Source: Curvibacter gracilis ATCC BAA-807 (lineage in GTDB: Bacteria; Pseudomonadota; Gammaproteobacteria; Burkholderiales; Burkholderiaceae_C). From it: 64,000 nt of DNA. The translations under genes were made by a program, and so were the position numbers. Shown here piece after piece: positions 21,148 through 30,100 of the stretch. Below the pieces are notes generated by a model, which was not told the DNA's origin, did no database searches, and was given only the letters and a program-made list of their open reading frames with translations. Numbering within the stretch: the stretch's first letter is position 1; the number at the start of each line of letters is the position of its first letter. The stretch covers positions 124,001-188,000 of the forward strand of contig NZ_JADZ01000004.1 in NCBI RefSeq assembly GCF_000518645.1, in the 5' to 3' direction.

Positions 21148-22542
21148 TCAGACCGAGGCCGGCGGCAGGGCCTGGTCCAGCACGGACGACAGCAGCCGCA
21201 GCGCGTGCTGCAGGTCCTCGCGACCGATCGAGCCACCCAGGCACAGGCGCAGCGCGGGTGGTGGGTCGGCATCGGTCGAGAAGGCCGCGCTGGCCACGCA
21301 GGCGATGCCCTGGGCCCGCAGGCTGGTGGCCACCTCGATCGGGTTCCAGTCTTCGCGCAGCGGCAGCCAGACATGAAAGCCTTGCGGGTCGGCCTGCGCA
21401 CCGTGCTCGGCCAGGTAACGCTGGGCCAGGTGCTGGCGCGCGGTGGATTCCTCCCGGATGGCGGCCAGCATGGCCGGCGCCGCACCGGTCTGGATCCAGC
21501 GTGTGACCAGGGCGGCGGTGAAGGGTGAGCTCATGACCGTGGTGGCGCGCAGGGCGCCCGCCGTGCGCTGCAGCAGGCGCGGGTTGGGGGTGCACACATA
21601 AGACATGCGCAGCCCCGCGCCCAGGCTCTTGGATAAGCCGGCAATGTAGTAGGTCAGATCGGGGGCCAGGCTCAGCAGGGTGGGCAGGGGCTTGGACTGC
21701 AGCTTGCCGTAGGCGTCGTCCTCGATCAGCGGCACGCTGTAGCGGGTGGCGATGTCGGCGATCTCGCGGCGCCGCTGCAGGCTCATGCTCACGGTGGTGG
21801 GGTTGTGGATGTTGGGGTTGCAGACCAGGGCGCGGGGCTGCATGGTCTTGCAGGCGTGCTCGAAGTCCTCGGCACTCACGCCCTCGTCGTCCATGGCCAA
21901 GGCCTGCAGCTTCACGCCCAGTTGGGCGGCAATCACCTTCATGCCGGGGTAGGCCAGGGCTTCGACGCAGAGCACCTCGCCGGGCCGGCACAGCAGGGTG
22001 ATCAGGGCCAGCAGCACGCCGTGGATGCCCGGCCCCACCAGCACCTGGCTGGCGCTGCATTGCGGCACATGGCTGCGCAACCACAGGGCGCCCGCATCGC
22101 GGGCCTCGTTGCTGCCACCAAAGTCCTGGTAGCGCATCAGTTCGTAGTAGCCATGGGGGCCGCCATTGGCCAGGGCCTCGCCGGCCTGCTGCTGCATCTG
22201 TTGCACCAGGGCATGGGCCTGGGGCTCGGGCGGCAGGTTCATGGTCATCTCGGCGCTGCTGCCCGAGCGCAGGGGCAGGCCCGGGATGCGGCCACGCACC
22301 ACCGTGCCGATGCCCACGTGCGAATCGATCAGGCCACGCCGCTTGGCTTCGCTGTAGCCGCGGGCCACGGTGGTGTAGTTCAGCTTCAGCAACTGGGCCA
22401 GCTCACGCAGGGTCGGCATGCGCTCGCGGGTGCTGAGCTCGCCGCGCTGGATGTCTTCGGCAATCAGCTCGGCCATCATCAGGTAGGCCGGTCGGCTGTC
22501 CTGGCTCAGGCGCTTGCGCCAGCGGGTGGCGTTGATGGGCAT
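21148..22542 (-). CDS. MocR-type (GntR/aminotransferase) transcriptional regulator
   Basis: 464 residues. ATG 22542 (MPINATRWRKRLSQ) begins just before the GntR-type winged helix (about 15-85, MPTLRELAQLLKLNYTTVARGYSEAKRRG). The remainder is a fold-type I PLP aminotransferase-like domain (about 115-460) with NPNIHNPTT, EDDAYGK and AGLSKSLGAGLRMSY, where the lysine of SLSK-type motif should hold PLP. MocR proteins sense amino compounds or PLP derivatives and bind direct repeats. It diverges from the Nit1C operon, whose promoter region holds repeated TTGATCGCA boxes. A regulator of this type for Nit1C would replace the sigma-54 activator described elsewhere. Confidence 0.9.
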   Translation of the reverse strand: MPINATRWRKRLSQDSRPAYLMMAELIAEDIQRGELSTRERMPTLRELAQLLKLNYTTVARGYSEAKRRGLIDSHVGIGTVVRGRIPGLPLRSGSSAEMTMNLPPEPQAHALVQQMQQQAGEALANGGPHGYYELMRYQDFGGSNEARDAGALWLRSHVPQCSASQVLVGPGIHGVLLALITLLCRPGEVLCVEALAYPGMKVIAAQLGVKLQALAMDDEGVSAEDFEHACKTMQPRALVCNPNIHNPTTVSMSLQRRREIADIATRYSVPLIEDDAYGKLQSKPLPTLLSLAPDLTYYIAGLSKSLGAGLRMSYVCTPNPRLLQRTAGALRATTVMSSPFTAALVTRWIQTGAAPAMLAAIREESTARQHLAQRYLAEHGAQADPQGFHVWLPLREDWNPIEVATSLRAQGIACVASAAFSTDADPPPALRLCLGGSIGREDLQHALRLLSSVLDQALPPASV

Positions 22543-22922
22543 GGGGGGCTTTCGGATGGGTGGGGTGGGCTGCCGGATTGATTGCATCAAGCATGCCACG
22601 CGGGCCGAGCCATCGCGCGCCCAGGCCGCACCAAAGCGGCTGCCCGGGCAGGCCGGCTGATCGCCTTTGGTGCCGGGCCGGCCAATGATGGAGTGCATTG
22701 ATCGCACGGTAAATCAAGGCTTTTCCGGGGCTTTCAGGCGGCTGTGGCTGGCCAGGATGCCGGGTGCCATTTTTTCGCTGGCCCCGGGGGCAAGGCCCAG
22801 GCGCTTGATCGCAGATTGATCGCATCGGCCAGGCCCAAACGGGCATGTGGCCTGCAATGAAGAAGGCAGACACGGGGCATTCAGCCCGGTGTCTACCCAC
22901 CAACCCTTCATGGAGCAGCCAC
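22543..22922. promoter_or_regulatory. Divergent control region of mocR-type gene and Nit1C operon with repeated boxes
   Basis: 380 bp without a gene. TTGATCGCA occurs three times on the plus strand: 22698-22706, 22805-22813 and 22816-22824. The last two are 11 bases apart, one helical turn. A fourth related site, TTGATTGCATCAA (22578-22590), is a dyad close to the regulator's start. Direct repeats on the same face fit MocR binding. The pair at 22805 is about 100 bp before the first Nit1C gene, suitable for an activator; the dyad near the regulator suits autorepression. Binding is inferred, the repeats are seen. Confidence 0.6.
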
Positions 22923-23405
22923 ATGCCTAAAGTCACCCAACCCGCCCACCAGAAAGGCGATTTCCTTGTCGACTACGAAGAGAAAGTCTTTGAAGATGTG
23001 AAGGCCGCCCCGGGCGAGAAAGCCCTGGTCACCTTCCACACCGTCGCCTTCGAAGGCTCGATCGGCTTCGTCAACCTGCTGCAGGCCACCCGCCTGTTGC
23101 GCAAGGGCTTCGAGACCTCGGTGCTGCTGTATGGCCCCGGTGTCACCCTGGGCCTGCAACGCGGCTTTCCCACCCTGGGCGACGAGGCCTTCCCCGGCCA
23201 TCAAAACCACAACAACCAGCTGATCAAGTTCATGGCCGAAGGTGGCAAGGTCTATGCCTGCCGCTTCGCGCTGCAGGCCTTGTACGGCCATGGCGAAGGC
23301 TCGCTGATCCCGGGCATCCGCCCCATCAGCCCGCTGGATGTGCTCGACATCAAGCTGCTGCACCGCAAAGAGGGTGCCTTGATCATCGACACCTGGACCG
23401 TCTGA
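22923..23405 (+). CDS. nitB: MSMEG_0572/Sll0783 family nitrogen starvation response protein
   Basis: 160 residues, first gene of the Nit1C cluster. [26 protein letters not shown] and the segment [19 protein letters not shown] are typical of the MSMEG_0572/Sll0783 family. The Synechocystis member is induced on nitrogen starvation and affects polyhydroxybutyrate accumulation; the family's reaction is not known, though the fold is related to DsrE-like proteins. ATG 22923 has GGAGC upstream and is preferred over an in-frame start at 22845. It begins an eight-gene run on the plus strand with tight spacing, divergent from the MocR regulator. Confidence 0.9.
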   Translation: MPKVTQPAHQKGDFLVDYEEKVFEDVKAAPGEKALVTFHTVAFEGSIGFVNLLQATRLLRKGFETSVLLYGPGVTLGLQRGFPTLGDEAFPGHQNHNNQLIKFMAEGGKVYACRFALQALYGHGEGSLIPGIRPISPLDVLDIKLLHRKEGALIIDTWTV

Positions 23406-23425
23406 GTCGAGTGGGGAACATCACC

Positions 23426-24439
23426 ATGACCCAAGCTCGAATCGTCCGTGCCGCCGCTGTCCAGATCGCACCCGATCTGGAGACCCCCACCGGAACGCTG
23501 GACCGGGTCTGCAATGCCATCGATGAGGCCGCCCGCAAGGGCGCCGAGCTGGTGGTGTTCCCCGAAACCTTTGTTCCGTACTACCCCTATTTTTCGTTCG
23601 TCCTGCCGCCTTGCCAGCAGGGCGCGCCCCATCTGCAGCTCTACGAGCGTGCCGTGGTGGTGCCCGGCCCGGTGACCCAGGCCGTGGCCGAGCGGGCTCG
23701 GGCCCGCGGTGTGGTGGTGGTGCTGGGGGTGAATGAACGCGACCATGGCAGCCTGTACAACACGCAGCTGATCTTCGATGCCGATGGTGCCCTGAAGCTC
23801 AAGCGCCGCAAGATCACCCCCACCTACCACGAGCGCATGGTCTGGGGGCAGGGCGATGCGCAGGGCCTGCGCGTGGTCGACACGGCCGTGGGCCGCGTCG
23901 GTGCCCTGGCCTGCTGGGAGCACTACAACCCGCTGGCCCGCTACGCGCTGATGACCGAGCACGAAGAGATCCACTGCGCCCAGTTCCCGGGCTCGCTGGT
24001 GGGCCCCATCTTTGCCGATCAGATGGGCGTGACCATCCGCCACCACGCGCTCGAGTCGGGCTGCTTCGTGGTCAACGCCACCGGCTGGCTGACCGATGCC
24101 CAGATCGAGTCCGTGACCCCGGATGTGAGCCTGCAACGCGCGCTGCGCGGCGGCTGCCACACCGCCATCGTCTCGCCCGAAGGCAAGTACCTGGCCGAAC
24201 CCCTGACCGAGGGCGAGGGCATGGTGATTGCCGATCTGGACCTGGCCCTGGTCACCAAGCGCAAGCGAATGATGGATTCGGTGGGCCACTACGCCCGCCC
24301 CGAGTTGCTGAGCCTGGCCATCAACCGGCGCCCGGCCCAGACCCATTTCGAGATGCCGGGTGCCCAGCCCGCCGCTTCGGCAACCGCCGCTGCGCCAGTC
24401 GCCGATCCCGCGCCCGTTTCCACCCTTGTTCAGGAGTGA
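23426..24439 (+). CDS. nitC: Nit6803-type nitrilase of the Nit1C cluster
   Basis: 337 residues from ATG 23426 (a GTG at 23411 is a weaker alternative). Catalytic triad: Glu47 in [13 protein letters not shown], Lys129 in [10 protein letters not shown] and Cys163 in [10 protein letters not shown]. It matches the Nit6803/Sll0784 family, which hydrolyses fumaronitrile and other nitriles; in Pseudomonas fluorescens the equivalent NitC is linked to cyanide assimilation. The C-terminus has an Ala/Pro-rich tail of about 25 residues. The product would be ammonia or an amide for nitrogen nutrition. It follows the MSMEG_0572 gene by 20 bp and sits in the conserved cluster order. Confidence 0.93.
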   Translation: MTQARIVRAAAVQIAPDLETPTGTLDRVCNAIDEAARKGAELVVFPETFVPYYPYFSFVLPPCQQGAPHLQLYERAVVVPGPVTQAVAERARARGVVVVLGVNERDHGSLYNTQLIFDADGALKLKRRKITPTYHERMVWGQGDAQGLRVVDTAVGRVGALACWEHYNPLARYALMTEHEEIHCAQFPGSLVGPIFADQMGVTIRHHALESGCFVVNATGWLTDAQIESVTPDVSLQRALRGGCHTAIVSPEGKYLAEPLTEGEGMVIADLDLALVTKRKRMMDSVGHYARPELLSLAINRRPAQTHFEMPGAQPAASATAAAPVADPAPVSTLVQE

Positions 24440-24445
24440 TCCACC

Positions 24446-25564
24446 ATGAGCCCTCAAGCCGCCTTGATGCCCGCGCCGGACACCCGGCACCTGATGAGTG
24501 AGCTGCAGTCGCTGGGCCTGCGCCTGGTCGACACCACGGCCGGCGTGGCCAGCCGGCGCGGCGGTGCCGGCCCGTCCGACCACAAGGCCGTGACGGTGGA
24601 TGGCCACACCATCATGGTGCCCGTGCACACCTCCACGGCCTGGTCTTCGCCCTTTGTGGCCCAGGCCCCCGATGCCCAGGGCCGCAGCGTGATCACCCGC
24701 GATGCGATCCCGATTGCCAGCGTCAGCTTCCCGAGGCAGCCACGCTTCTATGGGCTGCAGACCCTGGACGGCGTGCCCTACTCGCACATCGCCACCCTGC
24801 ACGGCGCCGACGTGTTGGCCACCACCGTGCTGCAGACCTGCATCCGCTATGAAAGCCGCAAGAAGACCTGCCAGTTCTGCTCCATCGGCCAGTCGCTGGC
24901 GGCAGGCCGCACCATCGCGCACAAGACGCCCCAGCAACTGGCCGAGGTGGCCCGCATGGCGGTGCTGCTCGACGGTGTGAAGCACATGGTGCTGACCACG
25001 GGCACGCCGAACGCCACCGACCGGGGCGCGGCCATCCTGTGCGACAGTGCCCGGGCCATCAAGGCCGCGGTCGACCTGCCCATCCAGGGGCAGTGCGAGC
25101 CGCCCGATGACGACGCCTGGTTCGCCCGCATGAAGGCGGCCGGCATCGACACCCTGGGCATGCACCTGGAGGTGGTCACGCCCGCCGTGCGCGAACGCAT
25201 CATGCCGGGCAAGGCCTCGGTGCCGATCGCGCGCTACCTGAGCGCCTTCGAGGCCGCGGTGCAGGTCTTCGGCCGGGGCCAGGTCAGCAGCTACATCCTG
25301 GCCGGCCTCGGCGACAGCCGCGAGGCCATCCTGGACATGAGCGCCCGCCTGGCCGCGCTGGGGGTCTACCCCTTCGTGGTGCCCTTTGTGCCCATCAGCG
25401 GCACCCCGCTGGAGAGCCACCCCGCGCCCAGCCCCGAGTTCATGCGCTCGGTGCTCGAGCCCCTGGGCCACATCGTGCGCGAGGCCGGGCTGCGCTCCAG
25501 CGACATCAAGGCGGGCTGCGGCAAATGCGGCGCCTGTTCGTCGATGTCGGTCTACGAGTCCTGA
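24446..25564 (+). CDS. nitD: MSMEG_0568 family radical SAM protein
   Basis: 372 residues. The iron-sulfur site is [15 protein letters not shown]: Cys132, Cys142 and Cys145, a stretched form of the usual CX3CX2C radical-SAM motif that is characteristic of this Nit1C family and resembles biotin-synthase-like enzymes. A second cysteine group, CGKCGAC, lies at the C-terminus (about 361-367) and may hold another cluster. The reaction is not established; it presumably matures or converts a product of the nitrilase pathway. It follows the nitrilase by six bases with AGGAG upstream. Confidence 0.9.
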   Translation: MSPQAALMPAPDTRHLMSELQSLGLRLVDTTAGVASRRGGAGPSDHKAVTVDGHTIMVPVHTSTAWSSPFVAQAPDAQGRSVITRDAIPIASVSFPRQPRFYGLQTLDGVPYSHIATLHGADVLATTVLQTCIRYESRKKTCQFCSIGQSLAAGRTIAHKTPQQLAEVARMAVLLDGVKHMVLTTGTPNATDRGAAILCDSARAIKAAVDLPIQGQCEPPDDDAWFARMKAAGIDTLGMHLEVVTPAVRERIMPGKASVPIARYLSAFEAAVQVFGRGQVSSYILAGLGDSREAILDMSARLAALGVYPFVVPFVPISGTPLESHPAPSPEFMRSVLEPLGHIVREAGLRSSDIKAGCGKCGACSSMSVYES

Positions 25565-25609
25565 ACCGAGTCCTGAACCGGAACAAAGCAGAGCACCTGC
25601 GGAGGCCCC

Positions 25610-26188
25610 ATGAGCAGCCTGATCACCCCCCCATCCACCCACCCCGCCGGGGCACGGGCCCCGGCTCCCGCCTGGCCGGCCTTCCATGTGCGCCAGGCCG
25701 TGCTCGACGAAGAGATCGCGCAGGCCATGGCCCTGCGCCGCGCCGTGTTCTGCGACGAGCAGGGCATCTTCACGGGCAGCGACCGTGACGACATCGACCT
25801 GCAGGCCCGCCTGTTGATCGCTGCCGCCTATGACGTGCAGCAGGCCCACAGCAGCGTGCTGGGCACCGTGCGCATCCACGAAGCCTCGCCGGGCCTGTGG
25901 TGGGGCTCACGGCTGGCGGTGCAACGCTCCATGCGCCGTCAGGCCAGGCTGGGCGCCCAGCTGATCCGCTTGGCGGTCTGCACCGCCCATGGCCTGGGCT
26001 GCGAAACCTTTCTGGCCCACGTGCAGGTGCAGAACGTGCCCCTGTTCGAGAAGCTGCACTGGCGCTCGCTGGACACCTCCCTGGCCCATGGCCGCGAGCA
26101 CCACCTGATGCAGGCCGACCTGGCGCACTACCCACCTTGCCACGACCCCCTGATGGGCTTTTTTGTCGAAGCCGGAGGTCAATCATGA
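25610..26188 (+). CDS. nitE: MSMEG_0567/Sll0786 family N-acetyltransferase
   Basis: 192 residues. A GNAT-fold acetyltransferase in which [29 protein letters not shown] is the start of the fold and [21 protein letters not shown] is the acetyl-CoA-binding P-loop/helix region. It belongs to the Nit1C nitrogen-starvation family, which in some genomes is fused to the AIR-synthase-like domain that follows here as a separate, ATGA-overlapping gene (26185). Substrate unknown. ATG 25610 is preceded by CGGAGG. The two proteins probably act together. Confidence 0.9.
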   Translation: MSSLITPPSTHPAGARAPAPAWPAFHVRQAVLDEEIAQAMALRRAVFCDEQGIFTGSDRDDIDLQARLLIAAAYDVQQAHSSVLGTVRIHEASPGLWWGSRLAVQRSMRRQARLGAQLIRLAVCTAHGLGCETFLAHVQVQNVPLFEKLHWRSLDTSLAHGREHHLMQADLAHYPPCHDPLMGFFVEAGGQS

Positions 26189-27198
26189 GTGCCTTGCCCG
26201 AGCTGGTGGCCGCGCTGCGCGACAGCCGCGGTTTTGCCCACAAGCGCGATATCAGCGCCGTGGTGAACTGCTTTGACGATCTCTTTGTGCAGGGTGTGGG
26301 CCAGATGGACCAGGCCGTGCCCCTGGGTGACGACTGTGCCGCACTGCCCGATGGCCAAGGCGGCTACCAACTGCTGGCCATTGAGGGGCTGGTGGAAGAC
26401 TTCATCACCCGCATGCCCTGGTTTGCCGGTTACAGCAGCGTGATGGTCAACATCAGCGACATCTACGCCATGGGCGGCCGGCCCACGGCGGTGGTCAACG
26501 CGCTGTGGGGGCAGGGGGCGGGCGCCGAGACCCAGAAGATGCTGGCCGGCATGGCGGCCGCCTCGCAACGCTATGGCGTGCCCATCGTGGGCGGGCACAG
26601 CAACCTGCGCTCCGAACGGCCTCAGCTGGCGGTCTCCATCCTCGGCCACGCCAACAAGCTGCTCAGCAGCTTCCTGGCCCGCCCGGGCGATCAACTGCTG
26701 ATGGCGGTGGACCTGCGCGGCCAGTGGCAGGAGCCGTTTCCGTACTGGAACGCCTCCACCGAGGCGCCCGCCGAGCGCCTGCGTGCCGACCTGGAGCTGC
26801 TGCCCGAGATCGCCGAGGCGGGCCTGTGCGAGGCCGCCAAGGACATCAGCATGGCCGGCACCCTGGGCACGGCCCTGATGCTGCTGGAGTGCTCGGGCGT
26901 GGGGGCCATCGTCGATCTGGATGCCATCCCCCGGCCCGCGGGCGTGCCCCTGCTGCGCTGGCTGACCGCGTTCCCCAGCTATGGCTTCATCCTCAGTGTG
27001 CGGCCCGAGCATGTGGCGGCCGTGCGGCAGCGCTTCGAGGCGCGGGGCCTGGCCTGTGCCGCGGTGGGCGAGGTCAAGGCCGCGCGGCAGCTGATCGTGC
27101 AGCAGGGCCCTGAATGGGCCTTGTTGTGGAACCTGGCCGAGCAGCCTTTCATTCAGGGCACACCGGCACGGGGCCTTGAGCTCGGGAGCCTGGCATGA
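26185..27198 (+). CDS. nitF: AIR synthase-like (Sll0787 family) protein of the Nit1C cluster
   Basis: 337 residues from ATG 26185, overlapping the acetyltransferase stop. The PurM/ThiL/HypE-type ATP-binding fold is shown by VPLGDDCAALPDGQGG and FAGYSSVMVNISDIYAMGGRPTAVVNALW near the N-terminus and AAKDISMAGTLGTALMLLECS in the second half. Members of this superfamily phosphorylate or activate small substrates with ATP; the Nit1C member's substrate is unknown. The stop overlaps the glycosyltransferase start (ATGA at 27195). A longer in-frame reading to 25897 is rejected because it overlaps the GNAT gene out of frame. Confidence 0.9.
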   Translation: MSALPELVAALRDSRGFAHKRDISAVVNCFDDLFVQGVGQMDQAVPLGDDCAALPDGQGGYQLLAIEGLVEDFITRMPWFAGYSSVMVNISDIYAMGGRPTAVVNALWGQGAGAETQKMLAGMAAASQRYGVPIVGGHSNLRSERPQLAVSILGHANKLLSSFLARPGDQLLMAVDLRGQWQEPFPYWNASTEAPAERLRADLELLPEIAEAGLCEAAKDISMAGTLGTALMLLECSGVGAIVDLDAIPRPAGVPLLRWLTAFPSYGFILSVRPEHVAAVRQRFEARGLACAAVGEVKAARQLIVQQGPEWALLWNLAEQPFIQGTPARGLELGSLA

Positions 27199-28412
27199 GC
27201 GCCTGCATGAGGGCAGATCCGCTGCGCATTGCCCTGCTCACCCATTCCACCAACCCGCGCGGCGGGGTGGTCCACTGTCTGGAGCTGGCCGACGCGCTCT
27301 GCGCCCAGGGCCATGCGGTGACGGTGCATGCCCCCGGTTTGCCCGGCCAGCCCCTGTTTCGGAGCAGCCGGGCCGCCGTGCGCATCCTGCCCGTGCCGGC
27401 CTCGGGCCCCGGCCTGCGCGAGGTGGTTCAGGCCCGCATCCACAGCTTTGTGCAGGGCCTTTCGGAAGCCGGGCGGCCTGACTTCGATGTGTTCCATGCC
27501 CACGATGGCATTGGCGCCAACGCCTTGCTGGCGCTGCGCCGCCAGGGGCAGGTCGGGGCCTATGTGCGCACGGTGCACCATGTGGATGCCGGCTTTGGCG
27601 ACCCGGTGGTGGATGCCTGGGAGGAGCAGAGCATCCGCCAGGCCGACCGCCTGGTCTGCGTCAGCGAATCGTGGGCACCCAAGTTGCGCGAGCGCTTTGG
27701 GCGCGAGGCCCAGGTCATCCACAACGGGGTGGATCTGCGCCGCTTCAGCCCCGTGCCGCAGGCCACCGATGCCGACAGGGATCTCAATCTGGCCCGGCGC
27801 CTGGGCCTGGGCACCGGCCCGGTCTACCTGATGGTGGGCGGCATCGAGGCGCGCAAGAACACCGTGGGCGCCCTGCAGGCCTTTGTGCAGCTGCGAGCCC
27901 GTGTTCCTGAGGCCCAGTTGCTGATTGCCGGCGGCGCCAGCCTGCTGGACCACGGCCCCTACCGGCAGCGCTTTGAGCAGGTTCTGGCCCAGGCCGGCCT
28001 GCAGGCCGGGCCCGGCCAGCCCGTGGTGCTGAGCGGCGTGCTGGCCGATGCCGACATGCCCGCCCTGTACCGGCTGGCCACGGCGCTGTTGTTTCCATCG
28101 CTGCTGGAAGGTTTTGGCCTGGCCATCGTCGAGGCCATGGCCAGCGGGGTGCCCGTCATCGTCTCCCGGCAGGAGCCCTTCACCGATTTTCTGGGGCCTG
28201 ACGACGCCTTGTGGGTGGACCCGTACTCACCGCCCTCCATGACCGAGGCCCTGATGCAGGTGCTGTTCCAGGGCACGGCCCAGGCGCTGCGTGAGCGGGG
28301 CCTGGCGCTGGCGCGCCGCTTTGATTGGGCCGCCGCCGCCCGGGCCCATATCGCCCTGTATGCGGCTTTGGCACAGCCTTGCCGACTGCTTTCCCAACCG
28401 TCTTTTTGCTGA
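27195..28412 (+). CDS. MSMEG_0565 family glycosyltransferase
   Basis: 405 residues of GT4/GT-B type. The N-terminus IALLTHSTNPRGGVVHCLELADAL is the acceptor-domain start; VCVSESWAPKLRERFGREAQVIHNGVDLRRF and the donor-site block PSLLEGFGLAIVEAMASGVPVI (about residues 295-316) contain the EX7E motif typical of retaining GT4 enzymes. It belongs to the Nit1C set in mycobacteria and proteobacteria; the acceptor is unknown, and it hints that the pathway makes a glycosylated product. Some functional lists of cyanide-linked Nit1C clusters lack it. It overlaps the AIR-synthase stop by four bases. Confidence 0.9.
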   Translation: MSACMRADPLRIALLTHSTNPRGGVVHCLELADALCAQGHAVTVHAPGLPGQPLFRSSRAAVRILPVPASGPGLREVVQARIHSFVQGLSEAGRPDFDVFHAHDGIGANALLALRRQGQVGAYVRTVHHVDAGFGDPVVDAWEEQSIRQADRLVCVSESWAPKLRERFGREAQVIHNGVDLRRFSPVPQATDADRDLNLARRLGLGTGPVYLMVGGIEARKNTVGALQAFVQLRARVPEAQLLIAGGASLLDHGPYRQRFEQVLAQAGLQAGPGQPVVLSGVLADADMPALYRLATALLFPSLLEGFGLAIVEAMASGVPVIVSRQEPFTDFLGPDDALWVDPYSPPSMTEALMQVLFQGTAQALRERGLALARRFDWAAAARAHIALYAALAQPCRLLSQPSFC

Positions 28413-28422
28413 GGAGATTCCC

Positions 28423-28719
28423 ATGCCTGAAATGTATTTCACCGTGAAATGGCCCGACGGCGCCCAGGAGCGCTGCTACTCCCCCTCGCTGGTCATTACC
28501 GACCACCTGGCAGTGGGTGCGGACTACGCGCTGGGCGATTTCGTGGCCCGCTGCGATGCGGCCTTGAGCGAGGCCTCCGAGCGCGTGCAGCAGAAGTACG
28601 GCTACTTCTGCTCCAGCGCCATCGACCAGCTGGGCCAGATCAAACACCGTGCCCAGGCCTTCGAGTCAGACGCTGCGCCCCGCGTGCAGGTGCTGGCCTT
28701 CACCCCCGGATCCCGTTGA
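28423..28719 (+). CDS. MSMEG_0570 family nitrogen starvation response protein
   Basis: 98 residues from ATG 28423, preceded by GAGGAG. MPEMYFTVKWPDGAQERCYSPS is the family's typical beginning, and VGADYALGDFVARCDAALSEASERV its centre. It is a small cytosolic Nit1C protein of unknown reaction, probably corresponding to NitG in the Pseudomonas naming. Spacing is 10 bp after the glycosyltransferase and 22 bp before the flavoprotein. An in-frame start at 28291 lies inside the glycosyltransferase and is not used. Confidence 0.88.
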   Translation: MPEMYFTVKWPDGAQERCYSPSLVITDHLAVGADYALGDFVARCDAALSEASERVQQKYGYFCSSAIDQLGQIKHRAQAFESDAAPRVQVLAFTPGSR

Positions 28720-28741
28720 TTTTTCCAAGGAGTAACCACCC

Positions 28742-30055
28742 ATGTCCACCCTCTTCAAGAACCAGGACCACCTGCTCAACAAAAAAGACTACCCCGTGGT
28801 GGTGGTCGGTGGCGGCCAGGCCGGCCTGTCGGTCAGCTACTACCTTCAGCAGCAAGGCATCGAGCACATCGTGCTCGAGAAGAAGTTCGTCGCCCACGCC
28901 TGGGCCAAGGACCGTTGGGACACCTTCTGCCTGGTCACCCCCAACTGGCAGTGCCGCCTGCCCGACTTCCCCTATGCGGGCGAGGACCCCGAAGGCTTCA
29001 TGCTCAAGGATCAGATCGTCGAGTACGTGCAGGCCTTTGCGCTCAAGACCCGCCCGCCGGTGGTGGAGGGGGTCAGCGTGAACCACGTCAGCCGACAAAA
29101 GAGTGGTGACCTGCTGGTGGCGACCAGCGCCGGCGACTTCCACACCCGCCACGTCATCGTCGCTACCGGTGGGTATGACCTGCCCATCATCCCGGCCTAC
29201 GCCGAGCGCCTGCCCAAGCACATCAAGCAGATCCATTCGGTCGATTACCGCAACCCCGAGCAGTTGCCCGAGGGCGAGGTGCTGGTGGTGGGCACGGGCC
29301 AGTCGGGCGTGCAGCTGATGGAAGACCTGCACCTGGCGGGCCGCAAGGTGCACCTGTGCGTGGGCCCGGCACCCCGCTCGCCACGGGTGTACCGGGGGCG
29401 CGAGTCCACCGCTTGGCTGATGGACATGGGCGTGTATGAGCTGACGGTGGATCGCCACCCCCTGGGCGAGAAGGCCCGCGAGCGCACCAACCACTACATG
29501 ACCGGGCGCGACGGCGGCCATGAAATCGATCTGCGCAAGTTTGCCCTGGAAGGCGTCAAGCTGTACGGCAGCATGGCCGACATCGAAGGCAGCACGCTGC
29601 GCTTCCTGCCCGATCTGGAAAAAAACCTGGACGATGCCGATGAGGTCTACGTGGGCATCCGCAGGGACATCGATCGCTACATTGCGGCCCAGGGCATCGA
29701 CGCCCCGGTCGAGCCCGATTTCGTCAAGGCCTGGCGCCCCGAGCAAGAGGTGCTGGCGTTGGACGCCGAGGCCGCCGGCATCACCACCATCATCTGGGCC
29801 ATCGGCTTTCGCCCCGACTACCGCTGGATCGAGCTGCCCGCCTTCGATGGCCGCGGCCACCCGAAGTACGAGCGCGGCGTGTCGCCCGTGCCGGGCCTGT
29901 ACTTCCTGGGCCTGCCCTGGCTCAACACCTGGGGCTCGGGCCGCTTCCTGGGCATTGCCGAAGACGCGCAGTACCTGGCCGATGTGATTGCAAGCCGTGA
30001 AGCGGGGGCCGATGCGGCAACGCAGGGCCGCGAGCACGAGGCGTTGGCTGCCTGA
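28742..30055 (+). CDS. nitH: MSMEG_0569 family flavin-dependent oxidoreductase
   Basis: 437 residues. FAD site VVVVGGGQAGLSVSYYL near residue 20, a second nucleotide site VLVVGTGQSGVQLMEDL near 180 and a late FAD motif GLYFLGLPWLNTWGSGRFLG mark a flavin monooxygenase/thioredoxin-reductase-like enzyme of the Nit1C set. It likely oxidises an N- or S-containing intermediate using NADPH and O2, but the substrate is not known. AAGGAG precedes the ATG. It is the last gene of the run and meets a convergent gene 45 bp downstream. Confidence 0.9.
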   Translation: MSTLFKNQDHLLNKKDYPVVVVGGGQAGLSVSYYLQQQGIEHIVLEKKFVAHAWAKDRWDTFCLVTPNWQCRLPDFPYAGEDPEGFMLKDQIVEYVQAFALKTRPPVVEGVSVNHVSRQKSGDLLVATSAGDFHTRHVIVATGGYDLPIIPAYAERLPKHIKQIHSVDYRNPEQLPEGEVLVVGTGQSGVQLMEDLHLAGRKVHLCVGPAPRSPRVYRGRESTAWLMDMGVYELTVDRHPLGEKARERTNHYMTGRDGGHEIDLRKFALEGVKLYGSMADIEGSTLRFLPDLEKNLDDADEVYVGIRRDIDRYIAAQGIDAPVEPDFVKAWRPEQEVLALDAEAAGITTIIWAIGFRPDYRWIELPAFDGRGHPKYERGVSPVPGLYFLGLPWLNTWGSGRFLGIAEDAQYLADVIASREAGADAATQGREHEALAA

Positions 30056-30063
30056 TCGCGGCC

Positions 30064-30098
30064 GCCAGGGCAGGGCGTTGGAGGCACCTCGCCCTGGC
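30064..30098. terminator. Hairpin between convergent Nit1C operon and acyl-CoA dehydrogenase-like gene
   Basis: Arms GCCAGGGC (30064-30071) and GCCCTGGC (30091-30098) are perfectly complementary with a 19-base loop, inside the 45-bp gap of two convergent genes. There is no T run, so termination strength is uncertain. Confidence 0.35.
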
Positions 30099-30100
30099 CT

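Noticed and set aside
23252-25879. Minus-strand open frame of 875 codons opposite the Nit1C nitrilase and radical SAM genes
   Set aside because: A shadow of three well-identified plus-strand genes; low-complexity His/Gly-rich translation with no motif.
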